From positions 1 to 64,000 of the forward strand of contig SUZX01000010.1 in assembly GCA_015059735.1 (NCBI GenBank): DNA of 64,000 nt. The letters run 5' to 3'. This stretch comes from Rikenellaceae bacterium. GTDB taxonomy: Bacteria > Bacteroidota > Bacteroidia > Bacteroidales > Rikenellaceae. Under the pieces are notes generated by a model. The model made no database searches. It was not told where the DNA came from and saw only the letters and a program-made list of their open reading frames with translations. The translations under genes and the position numbers were made by a program. Numbering within the stretch: position 1 is the first letter of the stretch; each line of letters starts with the position of its first letter. Positions 8,228 through 16,786 of the stretch are shown here, one piece after another.

Positions 8228-9520
8228 ATGATGATCGCAAAAAACGAACGCGAACAAATTATCGCATTGATCAACCGCGAGGTTGTGCCTGCCATTGGTT
8301 GTACCGAGCCGATGGCGGTGGCACTCTGTACGGCGCGTGTTGCCGAAGAGTTGGGAATGTGTCCTGAAAAAATTGAGGTGCGCCTGAGTGCCAATATTCT
8401 CAAAAATGCAATGGGAGTGGGAATACCCGGTACTGGTATGATTGGATTGCCGATTGCTGTGGCTCTCGGTGCGCTGGTCGGCAAGTCGGCTTATCAATTG
8501 GAGGTGTTGCGCGATGTCAACCCCGAAGCTGTGGAGCAAGGTCGTCGCTATATCGACGAACGTCGTATATCCATTGTGCTTAAAGAGAACATCGCCGAAA
8601 AACTCTATATCGAGGTCGAGGCTTCGGCATCCGAACACCGTGCTGTGGCCATTATCAGCGGAGGTCACACCAACTTTGTCTATGTAGAACGTGATGGTAT
8701 CGCAACGCTTGACCATCGGACAACTTCTGTCGTGCAAGCGGAGGAGAGTGGTGATGTTGTGTTGTCGTTAGCCAAAGTTTGGGAGTTTGCTACCACAGCA
8801 CCGATCGAGGAGTTGCGTTTTATCCTCGAATCGCGTCGCTTGAACAAGGCGGCTGCCGAGGCTGCCTTTGCCGGTGAATTCGGCCATTGCGTGGGACGTA
8901 CGTTGCGCGGAGATCAAAAGTGTAATTTGTTGGGAGATAGTATCTTCTCTAAGATATTGTCCTATACATCGGCAGCATGTGACGCCCGTATGGCCGGCGC
9001 GATGATTCCGGTGATGAGTAATTCGGGCTCGGGAAATCAGGGTATTACTGCAACCTTGCCGGTGGTGGTCTATGCCGAGCAGACCGAGGCAACCGAGGAG
9101 CAGACGATTCGCGCGCTGGTTTTGAGCCATTTGGCCGTAATCTATATCAAACAGAGTCTTGGCCGTTTGTCGGCTTTGTGCGGATGTGTGGTGGCTGCTA
9201 CGGGATCGAGTTGCGGCATCACCTACCTCATGGGTGGCGGTTACGGAGAGATTGTTTCGGCGGTGAAAAACATGATTGCCAACCTTACGGGAATGATCTG
9301 CGATGGGGCGAAGCCGAGTTGCTCGATGAAACTGATGAGCGGTGTCTCGACAGCGTTTCTCTCGGCCATGATGGCTATGGAGGGGCATTGTGTGACCTCG
9401 GTCGAAGGAATCATCGACGAAGATGTCGATCAGAGTATCCGTAATTTAACATTGATAGGACGTGATGGTATGAATGAAACCGACCGCATGGTGCTCGATA
9501 TCATGACCCATAAATGTTGA
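8228..9520 (+). CDS. CyuA/YhaM-type (UPF0597) cysteine desulfidase family protein
   Basis: A 430-residue cytoplasmic protein of the UPF0597 family, related to the alpha subunit of iron-sulfur L-serine dehydratase. Characterised members, including the E. coli protein CyuA/YhaM, break down L-cysteine to pyruvate, ammonia and sulfide. Diagnostic parts are PAIGCTEP near residues 22-29, the glycine-rich SNSGSGNQGI, and the C-terminal CDGAKPSC. The cysteines of these segments are those expected to hold an Fe-S cluster. The gene stands alone, with its own -7 box and a hairpin after it. Substrate (cysteine or serine) cannot be decided from the sequence. Confidence 0.88.
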   Translation: MMIAKNEREQIIALINREVVPAIGCTEPMAVALCTARVAEELGMCPEKIEVRLSANILKNAMGVGIPGTGMIGLPIAVALGALVGKSAYQLEVLRDVNPEAVEQGRRYIDERRISIVLKENIAEKLYIEVEASASEHRAVAIISGGHTNFVYVERDGIATLDHRTTSVVQAEESGDVVLSLAKVWEFATTAPIEELRFILESRRLNKAAAEAAFAGEFGHCVGRTLRGDQKCNLLGDSIFSKILSYTSAACDARMAGAMIPVMSNSGSGNQGITATLPVVVYAEQTEATEEQTIRALVLSHLAVIYIKQSLGRLSALCGCVVAATGSSCGITYLMGGGYGEIVSAVKNMIANLTGMICDGAKPSCSMKLMSGVSTAFLSAMMAMEGHCVTSVEGIIDEDVDQSIRNLTLIGRDGMNETDRMVLDIMTHKC

Positions 9521-9561
9521 GAGCGTAGAAAAATAGGCTCTTTGGCAAGAGTGTTTATAAA

Positions 9562-9606
9562 TCAGGCGTATGCTGTGGTCAACGAAAAACCTCTGCATAC
9601 GCCTGA
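9562..9606. terminator. Hairpin between convergent genes
   Basis: A perfect 12-bp inverted repeat (TCAGGCGTATGC/GCATACGCCTGA) with a 21-nt loop lies between the CyuA-like gene and the convergent lipoprotein gene. T-runs are weak on both sides; it probably ends both transcripts. Confidence 0.65.
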
Positions 9607-9641
9607 ATTATTTAAGTTAGATTATTTAACTATTTATTTGG

Positions 9642-11276
9642 TTACTCAAAATCATATCCGGTAATAATTGAAGCATAGTTGCTCCAACCTTCCGCAGACT
9701 TATATGCCTCAACGGATGCGGTAGGCACATAAATTTTATCAGGATTCTTTATCGCATAGCCTCCTAATTGGGGAGGTGTGGTTGCTTTACAATAAATTTC
9801 ACTAAATTTACAATCTGAAAATGCGTATACTCCAATTGATGTAAGTCCTTGTGGCAGCACTAATTCTCCGGTGAAATTGCACCCACTAAATGCGTTCTCT
9901 CCAATTGATGTCAATCCTTGTGGCAGTACTAATTCTCCTGTCAAATTGACGCAAAGACAAAAAGAGTGAAATCCGATAACTTTTAGTGTTTTCGGTAATT
10001 TAATAGAAGTTAATATTTCATTTGCATAAAATGCATATACCTTCAATGTCTCCAAATTAACATCCTCCATATCCAATATAGAGAGGGCAGGCAAATTATT
10101 TAATGTACTAATATCACTATTATTCAAATTACCAATGACTTTCAGTTCGGTGATGGAGGTTTTGTCGTAGCCTTCCAATAACGAGGCGAGTGTTCCCGGG
10201 GTGGTAACCGTTATTACGCCCTCTTCGAATTTCGGTTTGATCGAAACTTTGATTGCCGACATAATGGTATGTGCTCCATCGGAAACCGATACGATCACAG
10301 AATTATCTGTCGGGATATTGGCGGTAATGGTGATCGTTCCGCTCTTTGAATCGGTGGGAGTTGTGCGCAGGGTGTAGCCATCATCCAAATTTTGCAATTC
10401 GGCTTTGACTACATTTTTATCACTGCCACCCGTAATCGTATATTTTACGTTTTTGGTTTCGTTGATATCGAACAGCAGAGGGTCGGATACGGAGAATGTG
10501 ATGGCTAACTTTTGTTGTAGCGGTATGGTGATCGTCGTGCCGTCGTTGAGTGTGAAATAGACGTTGTTTTCGTCTTGCGTGATATCCTTGAATGTCGGGT
10601 CGCCTTTTTCCCCCTTTTCGCCTTTCTCTCCTGTGGCCTTGCCGAGTTGTGTCCACGAGTTTCCGTTGTCGTAGGAGATCATCCAATAGTCGTTCTCGAT
10701 TTTGAGTTGTGGGGTGATGCCGTCCTTGCCGTTTTCGCCATTAGTACCGTTTGTCCCATTGGTGCCGTTTTGTCCGTTTTCGCCATCTTTCCCATCTTTG
10801 CCCTCGGCCTTGATTTTGTTGCCATTCTCGTCGAGCAACCACTCGCCGTTGACGGTCCAATAATAGATGTTGTCGCTGTCCTGTCGAACACCAATTATGG
10901 GCGTCGAACCGTCTTTGCCATCTTTACCATCTTGTCCGTTCAGGCCGTTTTGACCGTCTTGTCCATCTTTTCCGTCCTCGCCATGATAGATGGTGATCGC
11001 ACTGCTCTTGGTAAAAGAGATGGTGTAGCCGATAACTTCACCGGCTTTGGTGATGGGAGTAATGCCGGTTATGTAGTCGTTGTTTTGCAGTGCGGTGATG
11101 ATCGTCTGCAACGAGGCGATGTTGGTGTTGAGTTTCAGGCACAACTCTTCGAGTCTTTCGAGTCGATCTTCGAGGTTGTCCAATCGGTTGAGTACATTGG
11201 GGTCAATGTACTCTTCGCCACAGCCTGCTACAAAGAGCATGATGGCCGCAAGCCAAAAAGTAACGAGTTTCTTCAT
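9642..11276 (-). CDS. DUF4988/collagen-like/leucine-rich-repeat surface lipoprotein
   Basis: A 544-residue secreted lipoprotein. In order: signal peptide with lipobox VAGC (Cys19), a short coiled coil (NRLDNLEDRLERLEEL), the DUF4988 module, two Gly-X-Y blocks (GKDGQDG near residue 95 and GTNGTNG near 165), a KGEKGEKGD stretch, a beta-rich middle, and BspA-type leucine-rich repeats from about residue 380 (LPQGLTSIGENAFSGC and a close repeat). BspA-type repeats in this phylum commonly bind host proteins or other cells; the ligand here is unknown. The open frame reaches 11309, but the ATG at 11276 gives the proper signal peptide and matches the paralogue. It is preceded by a 308-nt structured leader. 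Confidence 0.9.
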   Translation of the reverse strand: MKKLVTFWLAAIMLFVAGCGEEYIDPNVLNRLDNLEDRLERLEELCLKLNTNIASLQTIITALQNNDYITGITPITKAGEVIGYTISFTKSSAITIYHGEDGKDGQDGQNGLNGQDGKDGKDGSTPIIGVRQDSDNIYYWTVNGEWLLDENGNKIKAEGKDGKDGENGQNGTNGTNGTNGENGKDGITPQLKIENDYWMISYDNGNSWTQLGKATGEKGEKGEKGDPTFKDITQDENNVYFTLNDGTTITIPLQQKLAITFSVSDPLLFDINETKNVKYTITGGSDKNVVKAELQNLDDGYTLRTTPTDSKSGTITITANIPTDNSVIVSVSDGAHTIMSAIKVSIKPKFEEGVITVTTPGTLASLLEGYDKTSITELKVIGNLNNSDISTLNNLPALSILDMEDVNLETLKVYAFYANEILTSIKLPKTLKVIGFHSFCLCVNLTGELVLPQGLTSIGENAFSGCNFTGELVLPQGLTSIGVYAFSDCKFSEIYCKATTPPQLGGYAIKNPDKIYVPTASVEAYKSAEGWSNYASIITGYDFE

Positions 11277-11288
11277 TGTAATATGATT
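10771..11288. repeat. Direct repeat copy 2 (pair with 1-500)
   Basis: This matches 1-500 in the same orientation, about 10.8 kb away, with 18 extra bases in the Gly-X-Y region. The pair could recombine and delete or exchange what lies between. Confidence 0.85.
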
Positions 11289-11352
11289 TTGGTTTAACAA
11301 TTTTTCCAATCAACTTACCATACGGCTCCTCTATGGTGGATTCATATAAAAA

Positions 11353-11548
11353 GAAAGTGTGGAGCAGGTTCGTTTATCTGCAAGAAGGCTCTGACAAAAC
11401 CCGAAACGAATAAACGATAACAAGACCCCACACCTGTATTTGATATGGCGTAGAGTCGCATACCAATACAGATGATGAGTGTTGTCGTCATCCTCGTTTC
11501 GTTGAAAACTGTCAGATTTTCTTGCAAGGACAAAAGCGAAACACTTTC
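11353..11548 (-). promoter_or_regulatory. Structured 5' leader element, copy 2
   Basis: It has the same plan as 561-774: GAAAGTGT at the 5' end (11548-11541), GTGTGGGG inside (11433-11426), and CTCCACACTTTC at the 3' end (11364-11353) followed by TTTTT. The loop sequence between GTGTGGGG and CTCCACAC differs from copy 1, but still folds: CGTTTAT pairs with ATAAACG here. The TATG(g)CG/CGCATA hairpin replaces the GC-rich hairpin of copy 1. About 75 bases separate the T-run from the start codon. Confidence 0.55.
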
Positions 11549-11590
11549 ATCAAATATGTAATGTCGCAAGCATAAAATGCCTAGACACCA

Positions 11591-11620
11591 CAAAGTTAAA
11601 AAACTTTTCGCAAAAGACAA
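11591..11620 (-). promoter_or_regulatory. Promoter of the 9642-11276 lipoprotein
   Basis: On the minus strand, TTG (11620-11618), a 19-nt spacer and TAACTTTG (11598-11591). The predicted start near 11584 gives a leader of about 308 nt, the same length as for the copy-1 gene. Confidence 0.6.
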
Positions 11621-11655
11621 CACTCGTCGGGGGTCTTGTTCGGATATAATAAGAA

Positions 11656-11686
11656 AATCCCTTTTTACAATCTGCAAAAAGGGATT
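11656..11686 (-). terminator. Probable terminator of waaA
   Basis: A perfect 11-bp inverted repeat (AATCCCTTTTT/AAAAAGGGATT) with a 9-nt loop is followed on the minus strand by TTTTCTTATT. It lies about 110 bases after the waaA stop. Confidence 0.65.
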
Positions 11687-11798
11687 GAAATAGGTTATGG
11701 TGATTTGTATGTAACTCAAACTACGAGAGAAACCTTACAACAGATTTACAACGCGTTTCTCGTTGGGAATCACCAATGTTGTAATCGGCGAAACGTTT

Positions 11799-13025
11799 CT
11801 AATGAAACATGGCCTGTGTGATAATTGTTGTGGCTCCTTGATGGCGTGTGGTGTAATCCTTTGCAATGCGGCTGGTCTTCAACAAAAACTCCTCATTGTC
11901 GCGTAGGGGTACAAACCAACGTTTCAACTCGTCGTAGTTATTGATCGAGCGAGCAGCCCCGAGGGTGACCATGTCGCGAGCCTCCTTGAATTTGTGGTAG
12001 TTGGGACCGAATGCAATCGGCAACCCGAAGGTGGCAGCTTCCAGCGTGTTGTGAATTCCTACACCGAAACCTCCGCCGATGTAACTCCAAGTGGCATAGC
12101 CGTACACCGAGGAGAGGATTCCTACTGTGTCGAGAATCAACAACTGATGTGATCCGAAACTTGTCTGTGGGGTACATTGTGTGAATCGCAGGGCACCTCC
12201 TCGTGTCTCGGCCATTAGGCGGGCAATGCGATCCTCGTTCATTTCATGAGGGGCTATGATGAATTTTATATCGGGATTCTCGTTCATCAGACGGATCAGC
12301 AACTCTTCGTCAGGTCCCCAAGTCGAGCCAGCGACAAAAAGACGGGTCTCGCCTTTGAAACGGTCGATGGTGTCTATGCGCTTGGCAGCCTGAGCGATTT
12401 CGGCGACACGGTCGAAACGAGTATCACCGGCAACCACAGCGTTGTCGAATCCCAACTCCTCCAACAACTTTTTCGATTCATTGTTTTGTACGAAGAGTAC
12501 CTCGAATGCTTCGAGAGCTTGTCGCCACATACTGCCGTATGAACGGAAAAAGATCGAATTGCGACGGAAAATAGCCGAAACGATATACGAACGAATTTTG
12601 CGACGACGAAGTTCGCTTAACAAATTGAGCCAAAACTCATACTTTACGATGATGGCGATTTCGGGATGGGCGATGTCAAGGAATTTCCGAGCGTTGCGCG
12701 GAGTGTCGATAGGTAGGTAGAAGATGTAATCGGCTCCCGGATAGTTTTTGCGGATCTCATAGCCGGAGGGCGAAAAGAACGTGAGCAGAATTTTGAATTC
12801 GGGGTGTTGTTTGCGCAATTGTTCGATAATCGGACGGCCTTGCTCAAACTCTCCGAGAGATGCTACATGGATCCATATAATGCGAGCAGAAGGGTCGATA
12901 GCCTCTGCCATGCGTCGAAAAAGATCTTTGCGGCCTTCGACCCAAAGACGAGCCTTGGAATGCCGGAGGGCCGCCAACCGGATAGCCCACGCATAAAGTG
13001 TCACGCCAAGATTATATAACCACAT
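11799..13025 (-). CDS. waaA: 3-deoxy-D-manno-octulosonic acid (Kdo) transferase
   Basis: A 408-residue GT30-family enzyme that moves Kdo from CMP-Kdo to lipid A precursors on the inner face of the inner membrane, an early step in lipopolysaccharide core synthesis. It has an N-terminal membrane-associated helix (MWLYNLGVTLYAWAIRLA), the family motif with the catalytic Glu (ASLGEFEQGRP near residues 55-65), VKYEFWLNLL, and the C-terminal donor-binding segment GGGFGVGIHNTLEAA. A strong promoter and a leader hairpin lie before it. It is transcribed apart from the yraN operon upstream. Confidence 0.96.
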   Translation of the reverse strand: MWLYNLGVTLYAWAIRLAALRHSKARLWVEGRKDLFRRMAEAIDPSARIIWIHVASLGEFEQGRPIIEQLRKQHPEFKILLTFFSPSGYEIRKNYPGADYIFYLPIDTPRNARKFLDIAHPEIAIIVKYEFWLNLLSELRRRKIRSYIVSAIFRRNSIFFRSYGSMWRQALEAFEVLFVQNNESKKLLEELGFDNAVVAGDTRFDRVAEIAQAAKRIDTIDRFKGETRLFVAGSTWGPDEELLIRLMNENPDIKFIIAPHEMNEDRIARLMAETRGGALRFTQCTPQTSFGSHQLLILDTVGILSSVYGYATWSYIGGGFGVGIHNTLEAATFGLPIAFGPNYHKFKEARDMVTLGAARSINNYDELKRWFVPLRDNEEFLLKTSRIAKDYTTRHQGATTIITQAMFH

Positions 13026-13050
13026 CGGTATTTTCAGATTTTAAGTTTGG

Positions 13051-13095
13051 TTTCGCCCTATATCGGAGAGCCAATACTCCTCCGATAGGGCGAAA
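13051..13095 (-). promoter_or_regulatory. Strong hairpin between the waaA promoter and its start codon
   Basis: A 16-bp inverted repeat (TTTCGCCCTAT+CGGAG / CTCCG+ATAGGGCGAAA, 2-nt bulge) lies between the waaA promoter and its ATG, hence in the 5' leader. It may also serve as the terminator of the pepE-tyrA-yraN operon, but there is no T-run after it. Confidence 0.6.
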
Positions 13096-13114
13096 GTTCT
13101 TAACTATATTTCGA

Positions 13115-13145
13115 CAAAGGTAGTATAATTTGTCGGAATAGCAAA
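13115..13145 (-). promoter_or_regulatory. waaA promoter
   Basis: On the minus strand TTTG (13145-13142), a 19-nt spacer and TACCTTTG (13122-13115) match both boxes. The -33 box lies a few bases beyond the yraN stop codon. Confidence 0.75.
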
Positions 13146-13146
13146 A

Positions 13147-13518
13147 TTACCAGTGTGTTTCCAAAGCCTGCTCGATTAATCGAACCGTAACACTCCCGTC
13201 GGGATGGCAATCTACAGCGACCAAATCGAATGCAACTTCACCATCCCATCCTGAATATGCGAGGTAAGCACGGGCGGCATGTAACAAGGCCTGCTGTTTC
13301 TGCGAAGTCATTGCCGCTTCGGGGGGTGTCAGCCCATTGGCTTTGCGGGTCTTTACCTCGATAAAGTGCAAAACTTCCCATTTGCGGGCAACAATGTCGA
13401 GTTCGTAACGACCTTGCCTCCAATTGAGAGACTCGATTTCGTAGCCATGTTGTCGCAGATAGTCGGTGGCGATTTGTTCGCCCCGACGTCCGGTATCGGC
13501 TGCTACGGTCGTGCTCAT
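13147..13518 (-). CDS. YraN/UPF0102 family nuclease-fold protein
   Basis: A 123-residue protein of the UPF0102 family, which has a restriction-endonuclease-like fold. The putative active-site pattern is visible: the Glu/Asp pair in GRYELDIVA near residues 41-49 and FIEVKTRK near 56-63. The cellular role of the family is not settled; a DNA-repair role is usually proposed. Its ATG overlaps the tyrA stop (ATGA), making it the last gene of a pepE-tyrA-yraN operon. Confidence 0.9.
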   Translation of the reverse strand: MSTTVAADTGRRGEQIATDYLRQHGYEIESLNWRQGRYELDIVARKWEVLHFIEVKTRKANGLTPPEAAMTSQKQQALLHAARAYLAYSGWDGEVAFDLVAVDCHPDGSVTVRLIEQALETHW

Positions 13519-14357
13519 GAGAGAATCTCCCGCACGGAGTTGGCTCGTTCGATTGCTCGCGTAATGCCTTCGGCATCGTCACGCTCGATCATGCGGCGCA
13601 GGACTTCCAATTGGTGGATGTGTTCGCGTAGAACGTCCAATACATTATATTTGTTGCGCAATAAGATGGGCACCCAAGTCGATGCGGCACTTTTGGCCAA
13701 ACGTACTGTGCTACGGAAACCACCACTTGCCAGATCGAAAATGTGACGTTCCTCGCGCTCTTTCTCCAATACGGTCAAAGCCAGCGCAAAAGAACTGACG
13801 TGTGAGATGTGCGAGACATAAGCAGCGTGCAAGTCGTGTTCTTCGGATCCCATGTGAAGAATGGGGGCTCCGAGTTGTTGGAAGATCGAAGTGATGACCT
13901 CTACGGCGTCGGCATCACTACGATCGGCATCGCAAATGACCGTAGTGCAACCGGTGAAAGCGCCTCGTTGAGCGGCTCGCGGTCCGCTGTACTCTGTACC
14001 CCACATTGGGTGAACGGCAACAAACCGACCGCGGTGAGCATGCATGGATATTGCTTCACACAACTCACTTTTGATTGAACAGGTGTCGGCGACAATCTGT
14101 CGGTCGTTTATGCGGTTGAGGATTTTTACCGCCAGCAATGGTAAGACATCGGCAGGAGTAGCCAATACGATCAGGTCGGCTTGCGGAATACCTTCGTCGA
14201 GAGTGACGATTCGATCCACAAGCCCCAACTCTCGGGCCTCGGTGGCATGCTTTTCTGAATTTTCTACTCCCAACAACTCCGAAGCCACTCCGTGTTCGCG
14301 TAAAGCAAGAGCCAATGAGCCTCCGATAAGACCCAATCCGATAATTAATATGGTCAT
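13515..14357 (-). CDS. tyrA: Prephenate/arogenate dehydrogenase
   Basis: A 280-residue cytoplasmic NAD(P)-dependent dehydrogenase of tyrosine synthesis, which turns prephenate into 4-hydroxyphenylpyruvate (or arogenate into tyrosine). It has a Rossmann motif at the N-terminus (GLGLIGGS, residues 7-14), the active-site region HPMWGTEYSGP near residue 117, and the helical substrate-binding domain with SHISHV near 181. No chorismate mutase or ACT domain is fused. It lies 6 bases after pepE and overlaps yraN by 4. Confidence 0.92.
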   Translation of the reverse strand: MTILIIGLGLIGGSLALALREHGVASELLGVENSEKHATEARELGLVDRIVTLDEGIPQADLIVLATPADVLPLLAVKILNRINDRQIVADTCSIKSELCEAISMHAHRGRFVAVHPMWGTEYSGPRAAQRGAFTGCTTVICDADRSDADAVEVITSIFQQLGAPILHMGSEEHDLHAAYVSHISHVSSFALALTVLEKEREERHIFDLASGGFRSTVRLAKSAASTWVPILLRNKYNVLDVLREHIHQLEVLRRMIERDDAEGITRAIERANSVREILS

Positions 14358-14363
14358 ACCCTA

Positions 14364-15065
14364 TTATAATAAGAACGAGAGATCGTCGCCGGCTTGCACC
14401 TCGAAGGTCTCAACTCCTTTCTTGAATATGCGCATCGGACGTTTGCCTATTAATTCCAAACGACCATCTTCATAATGGAGCATACATCCTTCGCGCAATC
14501 CGACAACCCAACGGCGCGGGTTGGCTTGGATGTACTCCATGATGCGTTGTTCGCGCGTCTCGCCGGCGTGGCCTTGGGGGTTGGTGTCGAGATAGTGGGG
14601 GTTGATTTGGAACTTGACGGCACCGATTGCCTTGAACGACGAAGGCTCAACAATCGGCATGTCGTTGGTGGTGCATATCGTTGGGCAACATACGTTGCTA
14701 CCAGCCGACCAGCCTACATAGGGCGTTCCGGATTTGATTTTGCGAAGAATGGCACTCATTAATCCCTGTTCCTGCATTTTCTTGGTCAGAGCAAATGTAT
14801 TGCCACCGCCTACACAGATAGCTTCGGCATTGCGGATGAGTTGTGTGGGGTTTTTAGCCCGATGAACCGAGCGCACACGAATTCCCAACTCCGAAAAACG
14901 GGCTTGTACTTTGCGTTCGTACTCGGCGTATGAAAAAGTGACTGCGGCATAAGGAACAAATACGATTTCGCGTACATTTTTGAGGAAACGGCCGATCTCG
15001 GGTAGTGGGTAACGCAGGTATTCTTCGCCTGCATTGGTTGAATTTGATATGAGAAGTAAATTCAT
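14364..15065 (-). CDS. pepE: Dipeptidase E (alpha-aspartyl dipeptidase, S51)
   Basis: A 233-residue cytoplasmic serine peptidase that cleaves dipeptides with N-terminal aspartate. The length matches the E. coli enzyme (229). The nucleophile is Ser in GWSAGSN; CVGGGNTFAL and the C-terminal NPHYLDTNPQGHAGETREQR (substrate and catalytic His) are also present. No signal peptide. It is the first gene of the pepE-tyrA-yraN operon; its promoter should lie in 15066-15140, back to back with the acpP promoter, but I cannot place the boxes. Confidence 0.93.
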   Translation of the reverse strand: MNLLLISNSTNAGEEYLRYPLPEIGRFLKNVREIVFVPYAAVTFSYAEYERKVQARFSELGIRVRSVHRAKNPTQLIRNAEAICVGGGNTFALTKKMQEQGLMSAILRKIKSGTPYVGWSAGSNVCCPTICTTNDMPIVEPSSFKAIGAVKFQINPHYLDTNPQGHAGETREQRIMEYIQANPRRWVVGLREGCMLHYEDGRLELIGKRPMRIFKKGVETFEVQAGDDLSFLL

Positions 15066-15142
15066 AATGTATTGTTATTTAGTTGATTAATTGTGATTTT
15101 GTGCTAAATGTCCAAATTTTTGTCAATAAAAAAAGTTGTTCT

Positions 15143-15176
15143 TTTGCCAAAAGTAATAAAAAAAGTGTTACTTTTG
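15143..15176 (+). promoter_or_regulatory. acpP promoter
   Basis: TTTG (15143-15146), a 22-nt spacer (slightly long) and TACTTTTG (15169-15176). The predicted start near 15182 gives a 60-nt leader ahead of acpP. Confidence 0.6.
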
Positions 15177-15241
15177 CGCAGTTTTACTGAAAAAATGAAA
15201 ATAACATTCATTAATATTTGTCTAACTAAAACTTTACAATT

Positions 15242-15478
15242 ATGGCAGACATTCAAGCAAAAGTAGTCGAGATCATCGTTGATAAACTCGGCGTTAAGGA
15301 GTCGGAGGTAGTACCCGAAGCCAGCTTCACCAACCACCTCGGCGCAGACTCGCTCGACACCGTTGAGCTTATCATGGAGTTTGAGAAGGCTTTCGATATC
15401 ACGATTCCCGATGAGGATGCTGAGAAGATTGCTACCGTAGGTGATGCTATCAACTACATCGAGGAGCATAAAAAATAA
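15242..15478 (+). CDS. acpP: Acyl carrier protein
   Basis: A 78-residue acidic helical protein that carries growing acyl chains on 4'-phosphopantetheine. The attachment site is Ser37 in GADSLD. The length and the C-terminal helix pattern are typical. fabF follows 46 bases later, so the two are probably one transcript, giving fatty-acid synthesis proteins together. Confidence 0.98.
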   Translation: MADIQAKVVEIIVDKLGVKESEVVPEASFTNHLGADSLDTVELIMEFEKAFDITIPDEDAEKIATVGDAINYIEEHKK

Positions 15479-15524
15479 TTTTAGCCAAAATTAGCTTCGC
15501 AGTAAGTAATAAAGTTTTGAACTT

Positions 15525-16772
15525 ATGACAGAAAGACGAGTAGTTGTTACGGGTATCGGTACGATCAATCCACTCGGCAACAATATTGCAGAGTATTTTT
15601 CAAATTTGGAAAAAGGGGTCAGTGGTGCCGCGCCGATTACTCATTTCGATGCCGAAAAGTTTAAGACTAAATTTGCATGTGAAGTAAAAAATTATGATCC
15701 GACTCTATATTTCGACCGTAAGGAGGTGCGTAAATACGACCTTTTTACGCAATATGCTTTAATTGCCGCTACGCAGGCTGTCGAAGATTCGGCATTAGAC
15801 TTAGAAACGGTAGATAAAGAGCAGGTCGGTGTGATATGGAGTTCGGGTATTGGAGGAATCAAATCATTCTTTGATGAATGTTTGGGCTATGCTGCGGGAG
15901 GAATGACCCCGCGGTTTAGCCCATTCTTTATTCCTCGTATGATTGCCGATATTGCAGCTGGTTTTATCTCCATGAAGTATGGTTTTATGGGACCGAACTA
16001 TTGCTGTGTCTCGGCTTGCGCATCGTCGAATCACGGCTTGATTGATGCCATGAACGCCATTCGCTATGGTAAGGCCGATGTGATGGTGGCCGGAGGGTCG
16101 GAAGCCGCTGTTAATGAACCGAGTGTGGGAGGTTTCAACTCCATGCAGGCATTGTCGACACGCAACGATGATCCGGAACATGCATCGCGTCCGTTCGACA
16201 AAGATCGCGATGGTTTTGTGATCGGTGAGGGTGCAGCGGCGTTGGTACTTGAAGAGTTGGAGCATGCCAAAGCGCGCGGTGCAAAAATTTATTGCGAGGT
16301 TGCAGGTGGCGGTGCTTCTGCTGATGCCCACCATTTTACAGCACCTCATCCCGAAGGTATGGGAGCCATAAAATCGATGCGCGATGCTATTAAAGATGCG
16401 GGTATTGCTCCGGAGGATATTGACTATATCAATGTGCACGGAACATCGACTCCGCTGGGTGACCTTGCCGAGTTGAAAGCTGTAAAAGGTGTATTGGGTG
16501 ATCACGCCTACAAAGTCAATATCTCTTCGACTAAATCGATGACCGGTCACTTATTGGGTGCTGCCGGTGCCGTAGAGGCTTTGGCTTGTGTCTTTGCGCT
16601 TACACATGATACGGTGCCGCCGACTATCAACTGCGAGAACTTGGATCCGGAAATCGATCCCCAATTGAATCTGACGCTTGATGTGGCTCAAAAACGTGAG
16701 GTGAAGTGTGCGTTGAGCAACACATTTGGCTTTGGAGGTCATAACGCAACGGTTATTTTCCGTAAATATTAA
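15525..16772 (+). CDS. fabF: 3-oxoacyl-ACP synthase II
   Basis: A 415-residue condensing enzyme that extends acyl-ACP with malonyl-ACP in fatty-acid elongation. The Cys-His-His triad is intact: Cys165 in VSACASS, His in VHGTSTPLGD near 306, and His in MTGHLLGAAGA near 343. It follows acpP and precedes rnc by 14 bases, an acpP-fabF-rnc order common in bacteria. Confidence 0.98.
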   Translation: MTERRVVVTGIGTINPLGNNIAEYFSNLEKGVSGAAPITHFDAEKFKTKFACEVKNYDPTLYFDRKEVRKYDLFTQYALIAATQAVEDSALDLETVDKEQVGVIWSSGIGGIKSFFDECLGYAAGGMTPRFSPFFIPRMIADIAAGFISMKYGFMGPNYCCVSACASSNHGLIDAMNAIRYGKADVMVAGGSEAAVNEPSVGGFNSMQALSTRNDDPEHASRPFDKDRDGFVIGEGAAALVLEELEHAKARGAKIYCEVAGGGASADAHHFTAPHPEGMGAIKSMRDAIKDAGIAPEDIDYINVHGTSTPLGDLAELKAVKGVLGDHAYKVNISSTKSMTGHLLGAAGAVEALACVFALTHDTVPPTINCENLDPEIDPQLNLTLDVAQKREVKCALSNTFGFGGHNATVIFRKY

Positions 16773-16786
16773 AATCTGCATCCGTC

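Noticed and set aside
11642..11800. An additional small gene on the plus strand (11636-11821)
   Set aside because: It lies over the waaA terminator hairpin and waaA's 3' end and shows no ribosome-binding site or family resemblance.
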